From CAWGGS01 sp963822095 (GTDB taxonomy: Bacteria > Desulfobacterota > Desulfobulbia > Desulfobulbales > Desulfocapsaceae): a DNA stretch of 64,000 nucleotides. The stretch lies in contig CAWGGS010000015.1 of the NCBI GenBank assembly GCA_963822095.1, positions 1 to 64,000 on the forward strand, read 5' to 3'. The notes under the pieces were generated by a model. It saw nothing but the letters and a program-made list of their open reading frames with translations. It did not search any database and was not told where the DNA came from. A program made the position numbers and the translations under genes. Below, piece by piece: positions 52,845 to 62,060 of this stretch; the first letter of the stretch is position 1; each line of letters opens with the position of its first letter.

Positions 52845-53762
52845 ATGGAATCGTATCTCACCCTCGGTTTGGTACTCTGTGGAGCACCGCTTTTCCCGGG
52901 GATCATTCTCAAGGTCAAGGCCTTCTTTGCCGGTAAAAAGGGCCCTCCACTCTTGATCAAATACTACACCTTGATCAAACTCCTGCGGAAAGGATCGGTT
53001 TACAGCACCAGTGCAAGCTTCGTCTTCAAAATGGGACCGACGGTCTCTTTTGCGACGGCGGTCATGGTCCTGCTGTTCTTTCCCTTTGCCGGAGCAGATC
53101 CGATCATCTCCTTTCATGGTGATGTTATCGTTCTCTTTTATATCATGGGGTTGGGGAGGTTCTTTACCATCCTTGCCGCGCTGGATACCGCCTCCCCCTT
53201 TGAGGGGATGGGGGCGGCCAGAGAGGCCTTTTTCTCACTGCTGGCCGAGGCGACTATCTTCATGGTGATGATCCTCTTTTACCGGATGAACGGATCACTC
53301 AGTTTAGCACACTATTTCGGGGGCGCTCATCCGATTTCCCTGATCAGTCCGAACGGTTCGCCGTTGCTCCTGGTCATCATCTCAATGTTCATGATTCTTC
53401 TGACCGAGAATTCGCGGGTGCCGGTGGATGACCCGGCGACCCATCTGGAATTGACGATGATCCATGAGGTAATGATCCTCGACCATAGCGGCCCGGATCT
53501 GGCGTTTATCGAGGCCGGGGCCTTTTACAAACTCTTTTTCTATGCCGCCTTCATAGCCCAACTGCTGGTTCCTGCGAAACTCTTTTCCGGGCCGGTGTAC
53601 ACGGTCGTCTTTTTGGGAACGCTGGTGCTGGTCTATGCGATGGTCGGTCTCATCGAATCCATTATGGCTCGCTTCAAAATGAATCTGGTTCCTAAATACA
53701 TTCTGACGTCCTTTGCCTTGGTATCCTTTGCCGCCATACTCACCACCATGGGGGTCGTCTGA
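52845..53762 (+). CDS. Ehr complex NuoH/HyfC-like membrane subunit
   Basis: The 305-residue protein matches the HyfC/HycD/NuoH family, which anchors the peripheral arm and forms part of the quinone-site-like chamber. The segments DTASPFEGMGAAREAFFSLL and RVPVDDPATHLELTMIHEVM are the conserved loops with acidic residues. About eight membrane helices are seen. It starts 19 bases after the HyfB-like gene and shares one base (A of ATG) with the next gene's start. Confidence 0.92.
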   Translation: MESYLTLGLVLCGAPLFPGIILKVKAFFAGKKGPPLLIKYYTLIKLLRKGSVYSTSASFVFKMGPTVSFATAVMVLLFFPFAGADPIISFHGDVIVLFYIMGLGRFFTILAALDTASPFEGMGAAREAFFSLLAEATIFMVMILFYRMNGSLSLAHYFGGAHPISLISPNGSPLLLVIISMFMILLTENSRVPVDDPATHLELTMIHEVMILDHSGPDLAFIEAGAFYKLFFYAAFIAQLLVPAKLFSGPVYTVVFLGTLVLVYAMVGLIESIMARFKMNLVPKYILTSFALVSFAAILTTMGVV

Positions 53763-54415
53763 TGATACATCTCATCGATGCGGTCCTGGCAATTATCCTG
53801 TTGTCGGTCCTCTTGTCGCTCGGCTCCAACCGCCTGAAGGCCCTGGTGGAGATTATGGCCCTCCAGGGTATTGCCGTCTCGGTTGTCCCGCTCTTGATTG
53901 AATACCACGCCGAGATACGGCAGGGGGAGATCATTTTTTTCCAGATCATGGTTCTAATCAAAGGTGCACTTATTCCCGGTCTTTTATTCATGGCCCTTAA
54001 AAAGATAGCCATCAAGCGGGAGGTCGAGCCCATTGTCGGATACCATGCTTCGCTGTTGACCGGACTAGCCATGATTTTGCTATCCATTGCCGTGACCGAG
54101 CGGCTGCACCTGACCATGCCGGCAGGACGAGAACTCCTGCTGACCACGGCGATCACTACCCTCGCCGCCGGTTTTTTCCTGATGATGAGCAGAAGAAAGG
54201 CGATTACCCAGGTCATCGGTTACCTGATGATGGAAAACGGTATCTACCTGATCGGCTCTGCTTTGACCAAACGGTCGCATACCCTGTATGTCGTGGAGTT
54301 CGGTGTCCTCCTCGACCTTTTGGTTGGCGTGATGATCATGGGGATTATTCTCCATAATATCAAGGACGCCTTCGACGATGTCGATACCACCCACCTCGGG
54401 AGCCTCAAGGATTGA
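53762..54415 (+). CDS. Ehr complex HyfE-like (NuoK-type) membrane subunit
   Basis: This 217-residue protein of six or seven helices is HyfE-like and contains the NuoK-type segment (VIGYLMMENGIYLIGSAL, with the conserved Glu in a helix) and VEFGVLLDLLVGVMIMGIIL. It overlaps the HyfC-like gene by one base and is followed after 3 bases by the HyfF-like gene. Confidence 0.9.
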   Translation: MIHLIDAVLAIILLSVLLSLGSNRLKALVEIMALQGIAVSVVPLLIEYHAEIRQGEIIFFQIMVLIKGALIPGLLFMALKKIAIKREVEPIVGYHASLLTGLAMILLSIAVTERLHLTMPAGRELLLTTAITTLAAGFFLMMSRRKAITQVIGYLMMENGIYLIGSALTKRSHTLYVVEFGVLLDLLVGVMIMGIILHNIKDAFDDVDTTHLGSLKD

Positions 54416-54418
54416 AAT

Positions 54419-55846
54419 ATGATTGAATACGTCTTTATTGTGCCCGTGATAGCGGGGCTTATGACACTGTTTCTTCCCAGGGTACTGGGACGGGGCGTCC
54501 TGATCATTACCGCTTTTCTCCACCTGCTGTTGACCCTTATGGGCTGGTTTGGAAAGCTAACCCCGGCCTACGTGAATTTCTTTCGGGTCACCCCGGAGGG
54601 TATGCTTGTTCTTCTAGTCACCTCTTTTATTTTTGCTCTGATCTCAATTTATGCTGTGGCCTATGCCGACGAAACGGGGCTTGCCAACGAGCGAATCTTT
54701 ATCTGTTGCCTGTTGTTGTTTTTAGGCACCATGAGCATGGTTGCGTTGTCTGATCATCCCATTGTCCTGTGGATCGCCATCGAGGCCACGACCCTGGTCA
54801 GTGCCCCGCTTATCTTCATAAAAAGATCGAAGGAGGCCTTGGAGGCCACCTGGAAATATGTCCTGATCTGTTCCGTCGGCATCGCGCTGGCCCTGCTTGG
54901 ATGTTTTTTTATAACGTTGTCAATGGATATCGGTAATATAGATGCCCCGTTTTCTTTTACGTCCTTGAACCAGGTGGCAACCCAGCTTGATCCCCTGTGG
55001 CTGAAGGCGGGTTTCATCTTCGTCATCATCGGATTCGGTACCAAGATGGGACTGGCGCCGATGCACACCTGGTTGCCTGATGCCCATAGCCAGGCCCCGA
55101 GCACAGTGTCGGCCCTGCTTTCCGGGGCATTGTTGAACTGTGCCTTTCTCGGTATCTACAAGGTTCATGTCCTGATGAATTATGCAGGTCTGGGGGCTTT
55201 TTCCAGCAATGTCCTGATCGGCTTTGGGTTGTTTTCAGTGTTGGTTGCCGGGATATTTATTCTTAACCAACCCGATTACAAGCGGATGTTGGCCTACTCC
55301 AGCATTGAAAACATGGGAGTCATCGCTTTCGGCATCGGTGTCGGCGGGATTGCCGCATATGGTGCAATCCTGCATATGATCCACCATTCCCTGTTGAAAT
55401 CGTCGTTGTTTTTGTCCTCGGGCAACATTCTGCTCGGTTTCGGGACCAAGCTGGTCCCCAAGGTCGGCAATATGGTCAAGCTCTTTCCCAAGACCTTTGT
55501 CTCTTTTTTTGCAGGCTTTGCAGGTATTTCAGGTTTTCCGCCTTTCGGCATTTTCATAAGCGAAGTCCTGATAATCATCGGTGCCTTCCAGAGTAGACGG
55601 TATTGGGAGGTCGGGATCCTGATCTTTGGCCTCATCCTGGTCTTTGCCGGGGCGTCGCGCATCGTTATGGACATCTCGTTCGGCCAGACCTCCCAGGTGG
55701 TGCTGATAAAGGAGAAGTTCTTCCGGGTGATGCCGTCGATCGTGCTCCTTTTGACTTCGATCGCCCTTTGCGTATGGCTGCCGGATAGTATTTATCAGAA
55801 GATTTACCAGAGCATTGCGATAATCGGGGGTGCCTTCCATGTCTAA
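54419..55846 (+). CDS. Ehr complex second antiporter-like subunit (HyfF/NuoN-like)
   Basis: The 475-residue antiporter family protein has GFGTKMGLAPMHTWLPDAHS (about 203-222), QAPSTVSALLSGALLN and PDYKRMLAYSSIENMGVIA, which are equivalent to those of the HyfB-like subunit. Two such subunits would provide two ion channels. Its stop overlaps the start of the large-subunit gene. Canonical hyfD is absent, so the complex has fewer antiporter-like subunits than hydrogenase 4. Confidence 0.92.
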   Translation: MIEYVFIVPVIAGLMTLFLPRVLGRGVLIITAFLHLLLTLMGWFGKLTPAYVNFFRVTPEGMLVLLVTSFIFALISIYAVAYADETGLANERIFICCLLLFLGTMSMVALSDHPIVLWIAIEATTLVSAPLIFIKRSKEALEATWKYVLICSVGIALALLGCFFITLSMDIGNIDAPFSFTSLNQVATQLDPLWLKAGFIFVIIGFGTKMGLAPMHTWLPDAHSQAPSTVSALLSGALLNCAFLGIYKVHVLMNYAGLGAFSSNVLIGFGLFSVLVAGIFILNQPDYKRMLAYSSIENMGVIAFGIGVGGIAAYGAILHMIHHSLLKSSLFLSSGNILLGFGTKLVPKVGNMVKLFPKTFVSFFAGFAGISGFPPFGIFISEVLIIIGAFQSRRYWEVGILIFGLILVFAGASRIVMDISFGQTSQVVLIKEKFFRVMPSIVLLLTSIALCVWLPDSIYQKIYQSIAIIGGAFHV

Positions 55847-57353
55847 TCTGTTGAAGATAGGAAACGGTCAGGCCGTCCGGCGTGCCGATATCCCCGATTG
55901 CGATCTTGATTCCTTTCTGCAGTCCGTGCTCGACTTTCTTGCCGAGGACGGAGATGTTGTCCAGTTTTTCGCCTACCATGACAGCACGGACAACTGCAAC
56001 CGGTTGCTCGCCATTTTGCGAAACAACGAGCTCCATGTGACCGGTGCCCGGGTGGGTGAGAGTTTCCCGTCGCTTACCAATGCCTGCCAAAAGGTCCATA
56101 TGTTCGAGCGTGAGATCGCAGAACAGTATGGGATCAGCCCTCAGGGGCATCCCTGGCTCAAGCCCGTCCGATACCATGCCAATTACCAGGGAACGCCCGA
56201 TGTATTCAACAACGACTATACAGTCGATATTCCCGGAAACTATGACTATTTCCGGGTTGAAGGCGAATCCGTCCACGAAGTGGCGGTCGGGCCGGTCCAC
56301 GCCGGCATTATCGAGCCCGGTCATTTCAGGTTTCAGTGCGCTGGCGAAGAGGTCCTGCATCTCGAGATCCAACTCGGGTATCAGCACCGCGGGATAGAGC
56401 GGATGCTTGCCGAGGTGCCGGCAAAACGCATTCCCGTCATCTGCGAGGGTATCGCCGGTGATACCACCATTGGCCATGTACTCTGCTGTTGTCAGGCTCT
56501 GGAGGCCCTGGCAGGCCTCCAGGTGGACAGAGGGGCAAGCATCGTCCGGGTTATCGCCCTTGAGCTTGAACGGATCGCCAATCATATAGGCGATCTGGGA
56601 GCCTTGAGCGGAGACGTCGCCTTCAATCCTCCGGCGGCCTACTTCGGCAGAATTCGAGGTGAATTCCTCAACCTGCTGCAGGTGCTTTCCGGTAACCGTT
56701 TCGGCAAAGGACTGCTTCGTCCGGGAGGAATCGCATATGTCATGGGCGATGAGCAACGCAGGCTTATTGCCGATAAACTTGCCGAAACAAAGCCAGAAAT
56801 CAAAAATGTCTGCGATCTTTTATTTTCGGCACATACTGTTCAGGCCCGTTTTGAGCAGACAGGTCCTGTACCGCTAGCGCTTGCAAAGCAACTCGGGCTG
56901 GTCGGTTATGCGGGCCGAGCCTGTGGTATTGCCTATGATGCACGAGTGGTCTTTCCCACCGAGCTCTATGCCGCATTTCCGGCCTGTCCCCATAAGGTGA
57001 CCGAAGGGGATGTCAACAGCAGGGCTGTTGTCAGAAGAGAGGAGATACTTCACTCGCTCTCTGTGATCGAGACGATGTTGAGCCGGGGGGAAGAGACTGG
57101 TCAGGCCATAGGGACAACCCCGTATGATTTGACTCAGTCATCGATGGTTGTGACCGTTAATGAGGCCTGGCGTGGAGAGGTCTCTCACTGCGTGTTGACT
57201 GACACGAACGGGAGGATAGAGCGCTATAAGGTCAAAGACCCGTCTTTTCATAACTGGACCGGGCTTGCCATGTCGTTACGCAATCAGGAGATCTCTGATT
57301 TTCCGTTGTGTAATAAGAGCTTTAATCTGTCTTATTGTGGTTTTGATTTGTAA
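55839..57353 (+). CDS. Ehr complex large subunit (HyfG/NuoCD-like) without NiFe ligands
   Basis: This protein of about 504 residues has a NuoC-like N-terminus (about 1-150) fused to a NuoD/hydrogenase-large-subunit domain starting near EVAVGPVHAGIIEPGHFRF. Where a hydrogenase has RXCGXC, this protein has VICEGIAGDTTIGH with a single Cys. Where the C-terminal DPCXXC should be, it has DPSFHNWTGLAMSLRNQEIS. Neither Ni-binding CXXC is present, so no NiFe site can form. This is the hallmark of energy-converting-hydrogenase-related (Ehr) complexes. The ATG at 55839 with GGGGGTG upstream is chosen; a GTG nine bases earlier is possible. No maturation tail is seen, consistent with loss of nickel. Confidence 0.9.
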   Translation: MSNLLKIGNGQAVRRADIPDCDLDSFLQSVLDFLAEDGDVVQFFAYHDSTDNCNRLLAILRNNELHVTGARVGESFPSLTNACQKVHMFEREIAEQYGISPQGHPWLKPVRYHANYQGTPDVFNNDYTVDIPGNYDYFRVEGESVHEVAVGPVHAGIIEPGHFRFQCAGEEVLHLEIQLGYQHRGIERMLAEVPAKRIPVICEGIAGDTTIGHVLCCCQALEALAGLQVDRGASIVRVIALELERIANHIGDLGALSGDVAFNPPAAYFGRIRGEFLNLLQVLSGNRFGKGLLRPGGIAYVMGDEQRRLIADKLAETKPEIKNVCDLLFSAHTVQARFEQTGPVPLALAKQLGLVGYAGRACGIAYDARVVFPTELYAAFPACPHKVTEGDVNSRAVVRREEILHSLSVIETMLSRGEETGQAIGTTPYDLTQSSMVVTVNEAWRGEVSHCVLTDTNGRIERYKVKDPSFHNWTGLAMSLRNQEISDFPLCNKSFNLSYCGFDL

Positions 57354-57490
57354 CTGGGGAACCTCTTCGGTAGCACCTCCATCCCACGATCAGACCCCCC
57401 AGAATACTGATTGAAGAGGTCACAAAAATGTCAAAGGTTTTATACATATCTGATTAACCCTGCATTTCAGCTACATCAATCGGAAGGGGT

Positions 57491-57585
57491 TGGGACCACC
57501 TGTTTCTCGGGTGTCTGTGGCCTGGACGGCCACAGTCAAGCCCCCATGGACGGGTTTATGGCGTCCCGTGAAACAGGTGGTCCCA
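57491..57585. repeat. REP-like palindrome, copy 2 (best preserved)
   Basis: The 16-base arms TGGGACCACCTGTTTC (57491-57506) and GAAACAGGTGGTCCCA (57570-57585) are perfect complements. Inside, CTGTGGCC-TGGA-C-GGCCACAG forms a second hairpin and CCCCCATGGACGGGTTTATG follows. Related copies are at 35936 and 62570. It lies in the 367-base gap between the HyfG-like and HyfI-like genes of the Ehr operon; nothing else in the gap is gene-like. Confidence 0.75.
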
Positions 57586-57720
57586 GCCCTGTGTTAAAGG
57601 CCTAGTATTGTTGGTGATCAAACATACATATGAGTGCTCTGTGCTACAATAATTATTTCTGCCCGCCTCCTTTCAATGAGAGGTGGAATGGGATGTTGAT
57701 TTACGAGGAAGGTTTTAGTC

Positions 57721-58464
57721 ATGCTGAAAGTCATTAAAAACAGATTGGAGCAGGGGTGCCGGACCTCGGCCTACCCCAAAGAGCCTATCGCCCTCTATTC
57801 TCGATATAGGGGGCGGCCTGTGATCAATGCAAACTGCGCCGGGTCCATTGCCCGTCAATGCGCCGATATTTGTCCCCAGGAGGCGATAGACCCGGAGGGG
57901 ATGACCATTGATCTCGGTCGCTGTACCTTCTGCGGTGAGTGTGCAGCGGTAGGCGATGGCGACTTTGTCCGTTTCAGTCAGGATTTCGAATTGGGTGCAG
58001 CCGACAGGCAGGATTTAATCACGGATGGCAGTCTGCCCGATCTGGCTGCCCATGCCAAATCTCATTTTAAAAAGCTTTTCGGACGTTCCCTGCAGCTGAG
58101 GCAGGTGTCCGCAGCCGGGTGCAACGCCTGCGAGGCCGACACCAATGTCTTAAACACTCCCTTTTTTGATCTCTCCCGCTTCGGCATCGACTTTGTTGCT
58201 TCGCCCAGGCATGCCGACGGTATCCATGTCACCGGGCCGATCTCGCGGAATATGAAGACGGCTTTGCTGGCGACCTATGAGGCTGTACCGTCGCCGAAGG
58301 TGGTGATCGCCAGCGGCAGTTGCGCAATCTCCGGAGGACCGTTTTACGGCAGCCCGGAGATTGTGGGTGATCTCGGCCTCCTTCTGCCGGTTGATCTCTA
58401 TATCCCGGGCTGTCCCCCTCATCCTCTGACGACACTGCATGCCCTGCTGAAATTCTTTAAATAA
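57721..58464 (+). CDS. Ehr complex HyfI/NuoB-like subunit fused to a ferredoxin domain
   Basis: The 247-residue protein has a ferredoxin-like N-terminus (ADICPQEAI and CTFCGEC) that retains four cysteines for one 4Fe-4S cluster; the second motif lacks its last Cys. The C-terminal NuoB/HyfI domain has the N2-type ligands AAGCNACEAD, SGSCAISGG and IPGCPPHP. It joins the roles of HyfH and HyfI in one chain, which explains the missing hyfH gene. It lies 367 bases after the large-subunit gene, with GAGGAAGG upstream of the ATG. It should pass electrons from an unknown donor to the membrane arm. Confidence 0.9.
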   Translation: MLKVIKNRLEQGCRTSAYPKEPIALYSRYRGRPVINANCAGSIARQCADICPQEAIDPEGMTIDLGRCTFCGECAAVGDGDFVRFSQDFELGAADRQDLITDGSLPDLAAHAKSHFKKLFGRSLQLRQVSAAGCNACEADTNVLNTPFFDLSRFGIDFVASPRHADGIHVTGPISRNMKTALLATYEAVPSPKVVIASGSCAISGGPFYGSPEIVGDLGLLLPVDLYIPGCPPHPLTTLHALLKFFK

Positions 58465-58793
58465 CTCGCAGACGGGAGTGTCGTTCTGGTTGTATTGCGT
58501 GCCAGGATCTTCTTTTTTGGGTTCATCCGAATGAAGCGTACTTTTGTAAAGCTGAAAAGGACAATCCGGCAGAGGGCATCGCTTCCGGACGCTACTCTGC
58601 GGCCTCATCGCAGGTACATCGCGGCTGACGGAGGCCGTCCCTGGCCTGCTGTCAGGTGCGGACGTCCTGTCCGCACCCCTCCGGGCTTATGTGGCACCCC
58701 TTCGGGTCTCCGCGAGGCGTCCTTCAGAGATTCCCTCCGCCTCCCGTGTTCTAGATGCGTACTCTTAATTCGGAAGAACCCTTTTTTTGAAGG
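58465..58793. other. Intergenic region after the Ehr operon
   Basis: The GC-rich stretch contains a palindrome GGTGCGGAC-GTCCT-GTCCGCACC (58655-58677), which could end the Ehr transcript or be another repeat. A 128-codon open frame covers the region on the plus strand, but its Arg/Pro-rich composition and overlap with the next gene argue against coding. Confidence 0.45.
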
Positions 58794-59651
58794 TCACCGG
58801 TCAGTCAAAGAGAGGAGATGGGACCGAAGATTTTTGGCGCTGTTGGTCAACCCCAGTTTTCTACGAAGTCCCTTGCGATGAAAATCGACTCCGCTTACAG
58901 ACAGTCCCAGGACCTCGGCCATCTCCTTACTTGTGCTGCCGTTGCGGATCATATTGGCAATTTCCATTTCCTGTGGAGTGAGCAGTAATCCCAGGGTACT
59001 CAGACTGTGGAGAAAAGGGGAGACGATATCTTTGAGATTCGTCTCGATTATCTCAGTAAGGGTCTGTTGCTTTTCGGTTAATTTACCCTGCAGAAGTTTG
59101 TCGACATAGGGAAGCACGAGGCGATCGACGTTTTGATAGATCGTCTCTTCGATGCGTTTTCTATCCTCATCTCGTTGTTGAAGCAAGACCCGCAGGGCGA
59201 TATTCGTCTCTTTAAGACGTTCACGCTCGCGAAGGAGTTCAGTCTCTTTGATCTCCAGTTCTTCCTGTGCCTCCATGATCGGCGTTATGTCCTCATGGCT
59301 CACAATGATTCTTTTTATCTTTATATCTCTAAATGGCACGACCCGGAGTGCGAACCACCTTTTTTTTTCCGGACTATGGCAGGGGTACTGGGTGAAAAAC
59401 TCTGTCATTTCACCTGATAAAACCTTTCGGATACCTCCTGCGACCCGATCGGCCCCATCCTTGTCTTTGGCAAGATCACAGATCGAAAGATAGTTTACAC
59501 CGATACTGTCATATCCCGATTTCATGCCGTTGTTACGGGAAAAATCATTCCATGCCTGATTGGTCTCACGTATTATCCCGTCTTCGTCTAAGATCGCGAT
59601 ATGTGCGGACATCGAATTGATGACCACCTTGTAGAGGTTTGTCTCTCGCAT
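58794..59651 (-). CDS. PAS-LuxR transcriptional regulator
   Basis: The 285-residue protein has an N-terminal PAS domain (VVINSMSAHIAILDEDGIIRE, to about residue 130), a coiled coil (about 130-170), a helical region, and a C-terminal LuxR-type HTH (LTPQEMEIANMIRNGSTSKE through SVSGVDFHRKGLRRKLGL). It is cytoplasmic. It lies head-on to the Ehr operon (convergent) and diverges from the small-protein/PNPOx genes, which are candidate targets. The PAS ligand is unknown. Confidence 0.9.
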   Translation of the reverse strand: MRETNLYKVVINSMSAHIAILDEDGIIRETNQAWNDFSRNNGMKSGYDSIGVNYLSICDLAKDKDGADRVAGGIRKVLSGEMTEFFTQYPCHSPEKKRWFALRVVPFRDIKIKRIIVSHEDITPIMEAQEELEIKETELLRERERLKETNIALRVLLQQRDEDRKRIEETIYQNVDRLVLPYVDKLLQGKLTEKQQTLTEIIETNLKDIVSPFLHSLSTLGLLLTPQEMEIANMIRNGSTSKEMAEVLGLSVSGVDFHRKGLRRKLGLTNSAKNLRSHLLSLTDR

Positions 59652-59792
59652 GGTAGCTCCATATAATGGTCGTATATACTATCAAAAATCTACTTATTTA
59701 CTCCCATTGTGTCAAGGCTGATACTGCTTAATGTTCAATGAAAAGGATGCAACAAGGCATCACATGAAACCAACAACTGTTGAGGTGATAAC

Positions 59793-59960
59793 ATGAAAAG
59801 CGGATACGAATCCCTTATATGGGTAAATGATACAAATGGTAAAGAGTATGTCTGTTCAATCGATACCAATGATAGCAGGCGGTGGTTTGAGCAGCTCTCC
59901 GATGATGAAAGGAATCGCTGTGCAGATGTCAATGAGATCATCGGCACGGAAAGATGGTAA
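59793..59960 (+). CDS. Small conserved-looking protein (55 residues)
   Basis: The frame starts with ATG after GAGGTGATAAC and reads MKSGYESLIWVNDTNGKEYV through ERNRCADVNEIIGTERW. It is charged, has two Cys, and has no signal peptide or membrane segment. A strong ribosome-binding site and balanced codon use support coding. I recall similar short proteins in Desulfobacterota, but no function is known. It is probably co-transcribed with the PNPOx-like gene 61 bases on. Confidence 0.65.
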   Translation: MKSGYESLIWVNDTNGKEYVCSIDTNDSRRWFEQLSDDERNRCADVNEIIGTERW

Positions 59961-60021
59961 CGTGAACTTTGGCACCCCGCCTCACGTAGGTGGGGTGGGT
60001 TTTTATAGAATGAGGGAACAT

Positions 60022-60417
60022 ATGAATCTTAAAGATTACTTTACACAACACCAGGGTACAGGGGTTTTGGCAACATCTGATACCAGTGGAAATGTCAATA
60101 CGGCCCTCTATGCCAGACCGCATGTTTTTGATGATTTGTCTGTGGGATTTATCATGCGGAACAGGCTGACGAGAAAAAATGTTCTTGAAAACGGCCATGC
60201 CTCGTATCTCTTTCGTGAGCATGAAGAATCGAGCAAGGGACTACGGTTGCGACTCTGTCTTCTGGAAGAATTGACCGACCATGAATTACTGTCAGCCCCA
60301 TCCAGGTCTTCAGGATATGAAAAAGACAAGACGGAAAACCAAGAACGCTTTCTGGTAAAATTCGCTATAGAAAAATGTCTTGTACTCATCGGCGGAGAAG
60401 AAATTGATATCCAATGA
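60022..60417 (+). CDS. Pyridoxamine 5'-phosphate oxidase-like flavin-binding protein
   Basis: This 131-residue protein has a split-barrel fold of the PNPOx-like group, which binds FMN or a related cofactor. The family start is clear: MNLKDYFTQHQGTGVLATSD, then YARPHVFDDLSVGFIMRNRL and a RFLVKFAIEKCLVLIGG end. The frame is open upstream to 59827, but GAGGGAACAT before 60022 and family length fix the start. The exact reaction is unknown; relatives may reduce or protect against small molecules. Confidence 0.82.
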   Translation: MNLKDYFTQHQGTGVLATSDTSGNVNTALYARPHVFDDLSVGFIMRNRLTRKNVLENGHASYLFREHEESSKGLRLRLCLLEELTDHELLSAPSRSSGYEKDKTENQERFLVKFAIEKCLVLIGGEEIDIQ

Positions 60418-60557
60418 CTACAATATCAGCAACAACGTGGTGGGGTATAGTAAAAGTTTTTGCGGTAAGGGTAGGGATTGCATATCAAGAGACATAATGT
60501 TGCAAGATTTTAGAATAACGTAACAATTTTAAGAATGATAACTTTGAGGAGACAGAG

Positions 60558-62057
60558 GTGAAGATACTTCTGACCGGGGCTACCGGATATGTTGGGAAAC
60601 GGTTTTTGCCGCGCCTTGTTGCTGCGGGACACCAAGTGATATGCTGTGTCAGAGACCTGAAGAGACTTACGATTCCAACCGCCTTGCAAGGAAATGTTAC
60701 AGCCGTTGAGGTGGATTTGCTCGATCGTAAATCCCTGAAAAACCTGCCCTCGGGGATAGACTGTGCCTTTTACCTGGTGCATTCCCTGTCATCATCTGAC
60801 CAGTTCGAAAAGCTGGAGCATCTTTCGGCGGTAAATTTTCGTGACAGGATGAATGAGCTTGCGGTGGGCCAGGTTATATTTTTGAGCGGTATCATTAATG
60901 AAAGCGAGCTTTCCCGACATCTCGCTTCACGTAAGAATGTCGAAGAGACCCTTGCCACCGGTCGATATAATCTCACTACCCTGCGGGCTGGTATCATCGT
61001 CGGGTCTGGGAGTGCATCCTTTGAGATTATAAGGGACCTAGTGGAGAAGCTGCCGGTGATGATTGCTCCCTCCTGGCTCAATACCCGTTGTCAGCCCATT
61101 AGTATTTCAGATGTCGTAGAACTTCTGCTGCGGTGTGTCGGGCAGGAAAAAACCTTTAACCGCAGTTTCGATATCGGAGGGCCCGATATACTCACCTATA
61201 AAGAGATGCTGCTGGGCTATGCCGAAGTGAGGCGGCTGAAACGTGTAATCTGGACAGTACCGGTGATGACGCCCAGACTTTCATCATATTGGCTGTACTT
61301 TATCACCGCAACGACCTATACCCTGGCCCAGAACCTTGTGAACAGTATGAAGGTGGAAGTAGTCTGTCGGGATAATGAGATAATGGAGATTCTCGACCTT
61401 CAACCGAAGCCATATATAACAGCTATCAGGACAGCCTTTGATGCCATAGAACAGAACTGGCTGCTCTCCAGCTGGAAGGACTCCCTGGTCAGCGGGAGAT
61501 TCACCGGAAACATCTCTGATTATATCCAGGTCCCGCAGTATGGATGCCTGGGTGATGAACGGACGCTGGGGGTTGATGATCCGGAAGTTTCGTTTCGCAG
61601 AGTTTGGCAAATAGGAGGAGACAGAGGCTGGTACTATATGAATTGGCTCTGGCGTTTGCGAGGGTTTATTGATAAACTTTTCGGTGGCGTTGGTCTGAGA
61701 CGGGGCAGGACCAGACAAGACAGTCTGCATGCAGGCGAGGCCCTTGACTTCTGGCGGGTGATTTTGGCAGACGAGGCCAGTCGGCGACTGTTGCTCTATG
61801 CCGAAATGAAACTCCCCGGCGAGGCCTGGCTCGAGTTTTTCATCGATGAAAAAAATATTTTACACCAAAGAGCCACCTTTCGCCCCCGAGGGTTGTGGGG
61901 CAGGGCCTACTGGTATGTTCTCATGCCCATCCATCTGATGATCTTCAAAGGTATGATACGGTGTATAGCCAAGGGGGAACGAGGCTGCGATAGAAGCTCG
62001 GCCAAAGATAGGGAAGTAAATGCGGTAGTCATAATTGATCAAGAAAAAGGGGGATGA
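60558..62057 (+). CDS. NAD(P)-binding SDR-type protein with DUF2867 domain
   Basis: This 499-residue protein has an atypical extended SDR domain (MKILLTGATGYVGKRFLPRL, about 1-210, with LRAGIIVGSGSASFEI). A middle segment with hydrophobic stretches follows (about 230-260), and the C-terminal DUF2867 domain (about 320-480) contains GGDRGWYYMNWLWRLRG and RATFRPRGLWGRAYWY. This fusion is widespread, its substrate is not established, and a role in lipid or cofactor metabolism is often supposed. The start codon is GTG after GGAGACAGAG. It is followed after 3 bases by a DUF1499 gene, so the two form an operon. Confidence 0.88.
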   Translation: MKILLTGATGYVGKRFLPRLVAAGHQVICCVRDLKRLTIPTALQGNVTAVEVDLLDRKSLKNLPSGIDCAFYLVHSLSSSDQFEKLEHLSAVNFRDRMNELAVGQVIFLSGIINESELSRHLASRKNVEETLATGRYNLTTLRAGIIVGSGSASFEIIRDLVEKLPVMIAPSWLNTRCQPISISDVVELLLRCVGQEKTFNRSFDIGGPDILTYKEMLLGYAEVRRLKRVIWTVPVMTPRLSSYWLYFITATTYTLAQNLVNSMKVEVVCRDNEIMEILDLQPKPYITAIRTAFDAIEQNWLLSSWKDSLVSGRFTGNISDYIQVPQYGCLGDERTLGVDDPEVSFRRVWQIGGDRGWYYMNWLWRLRGFIDKLFGGVGLRRGRTRQDSLHAGEALDFWRVILADEASRRLLLYAEMKLPGEAWLEFFIDEKNILHQRATFRPRGLWGRAYWYVLMPIHLMIFKGMIRCIAKGERGCDRSSAKDREVNAVVIIDQEKGG

Positions 62058-62060
62058 GCA

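Noticed and set aside
55665..56756. 363-codon minus-strand open frame opposite the Ehr large-subunit gene
   Set aside because: It lies opposite conserved HyfF/HyfG coding sequence and shows no domain or ribosome-binding site.
58495..58881. 128-codon plus-strand frame after the Ehr operon
   Set aside because: Arg/Pro-rich low-quality translation, contains a palindrome, and overlaps the convergent PAS-LuxR gene.
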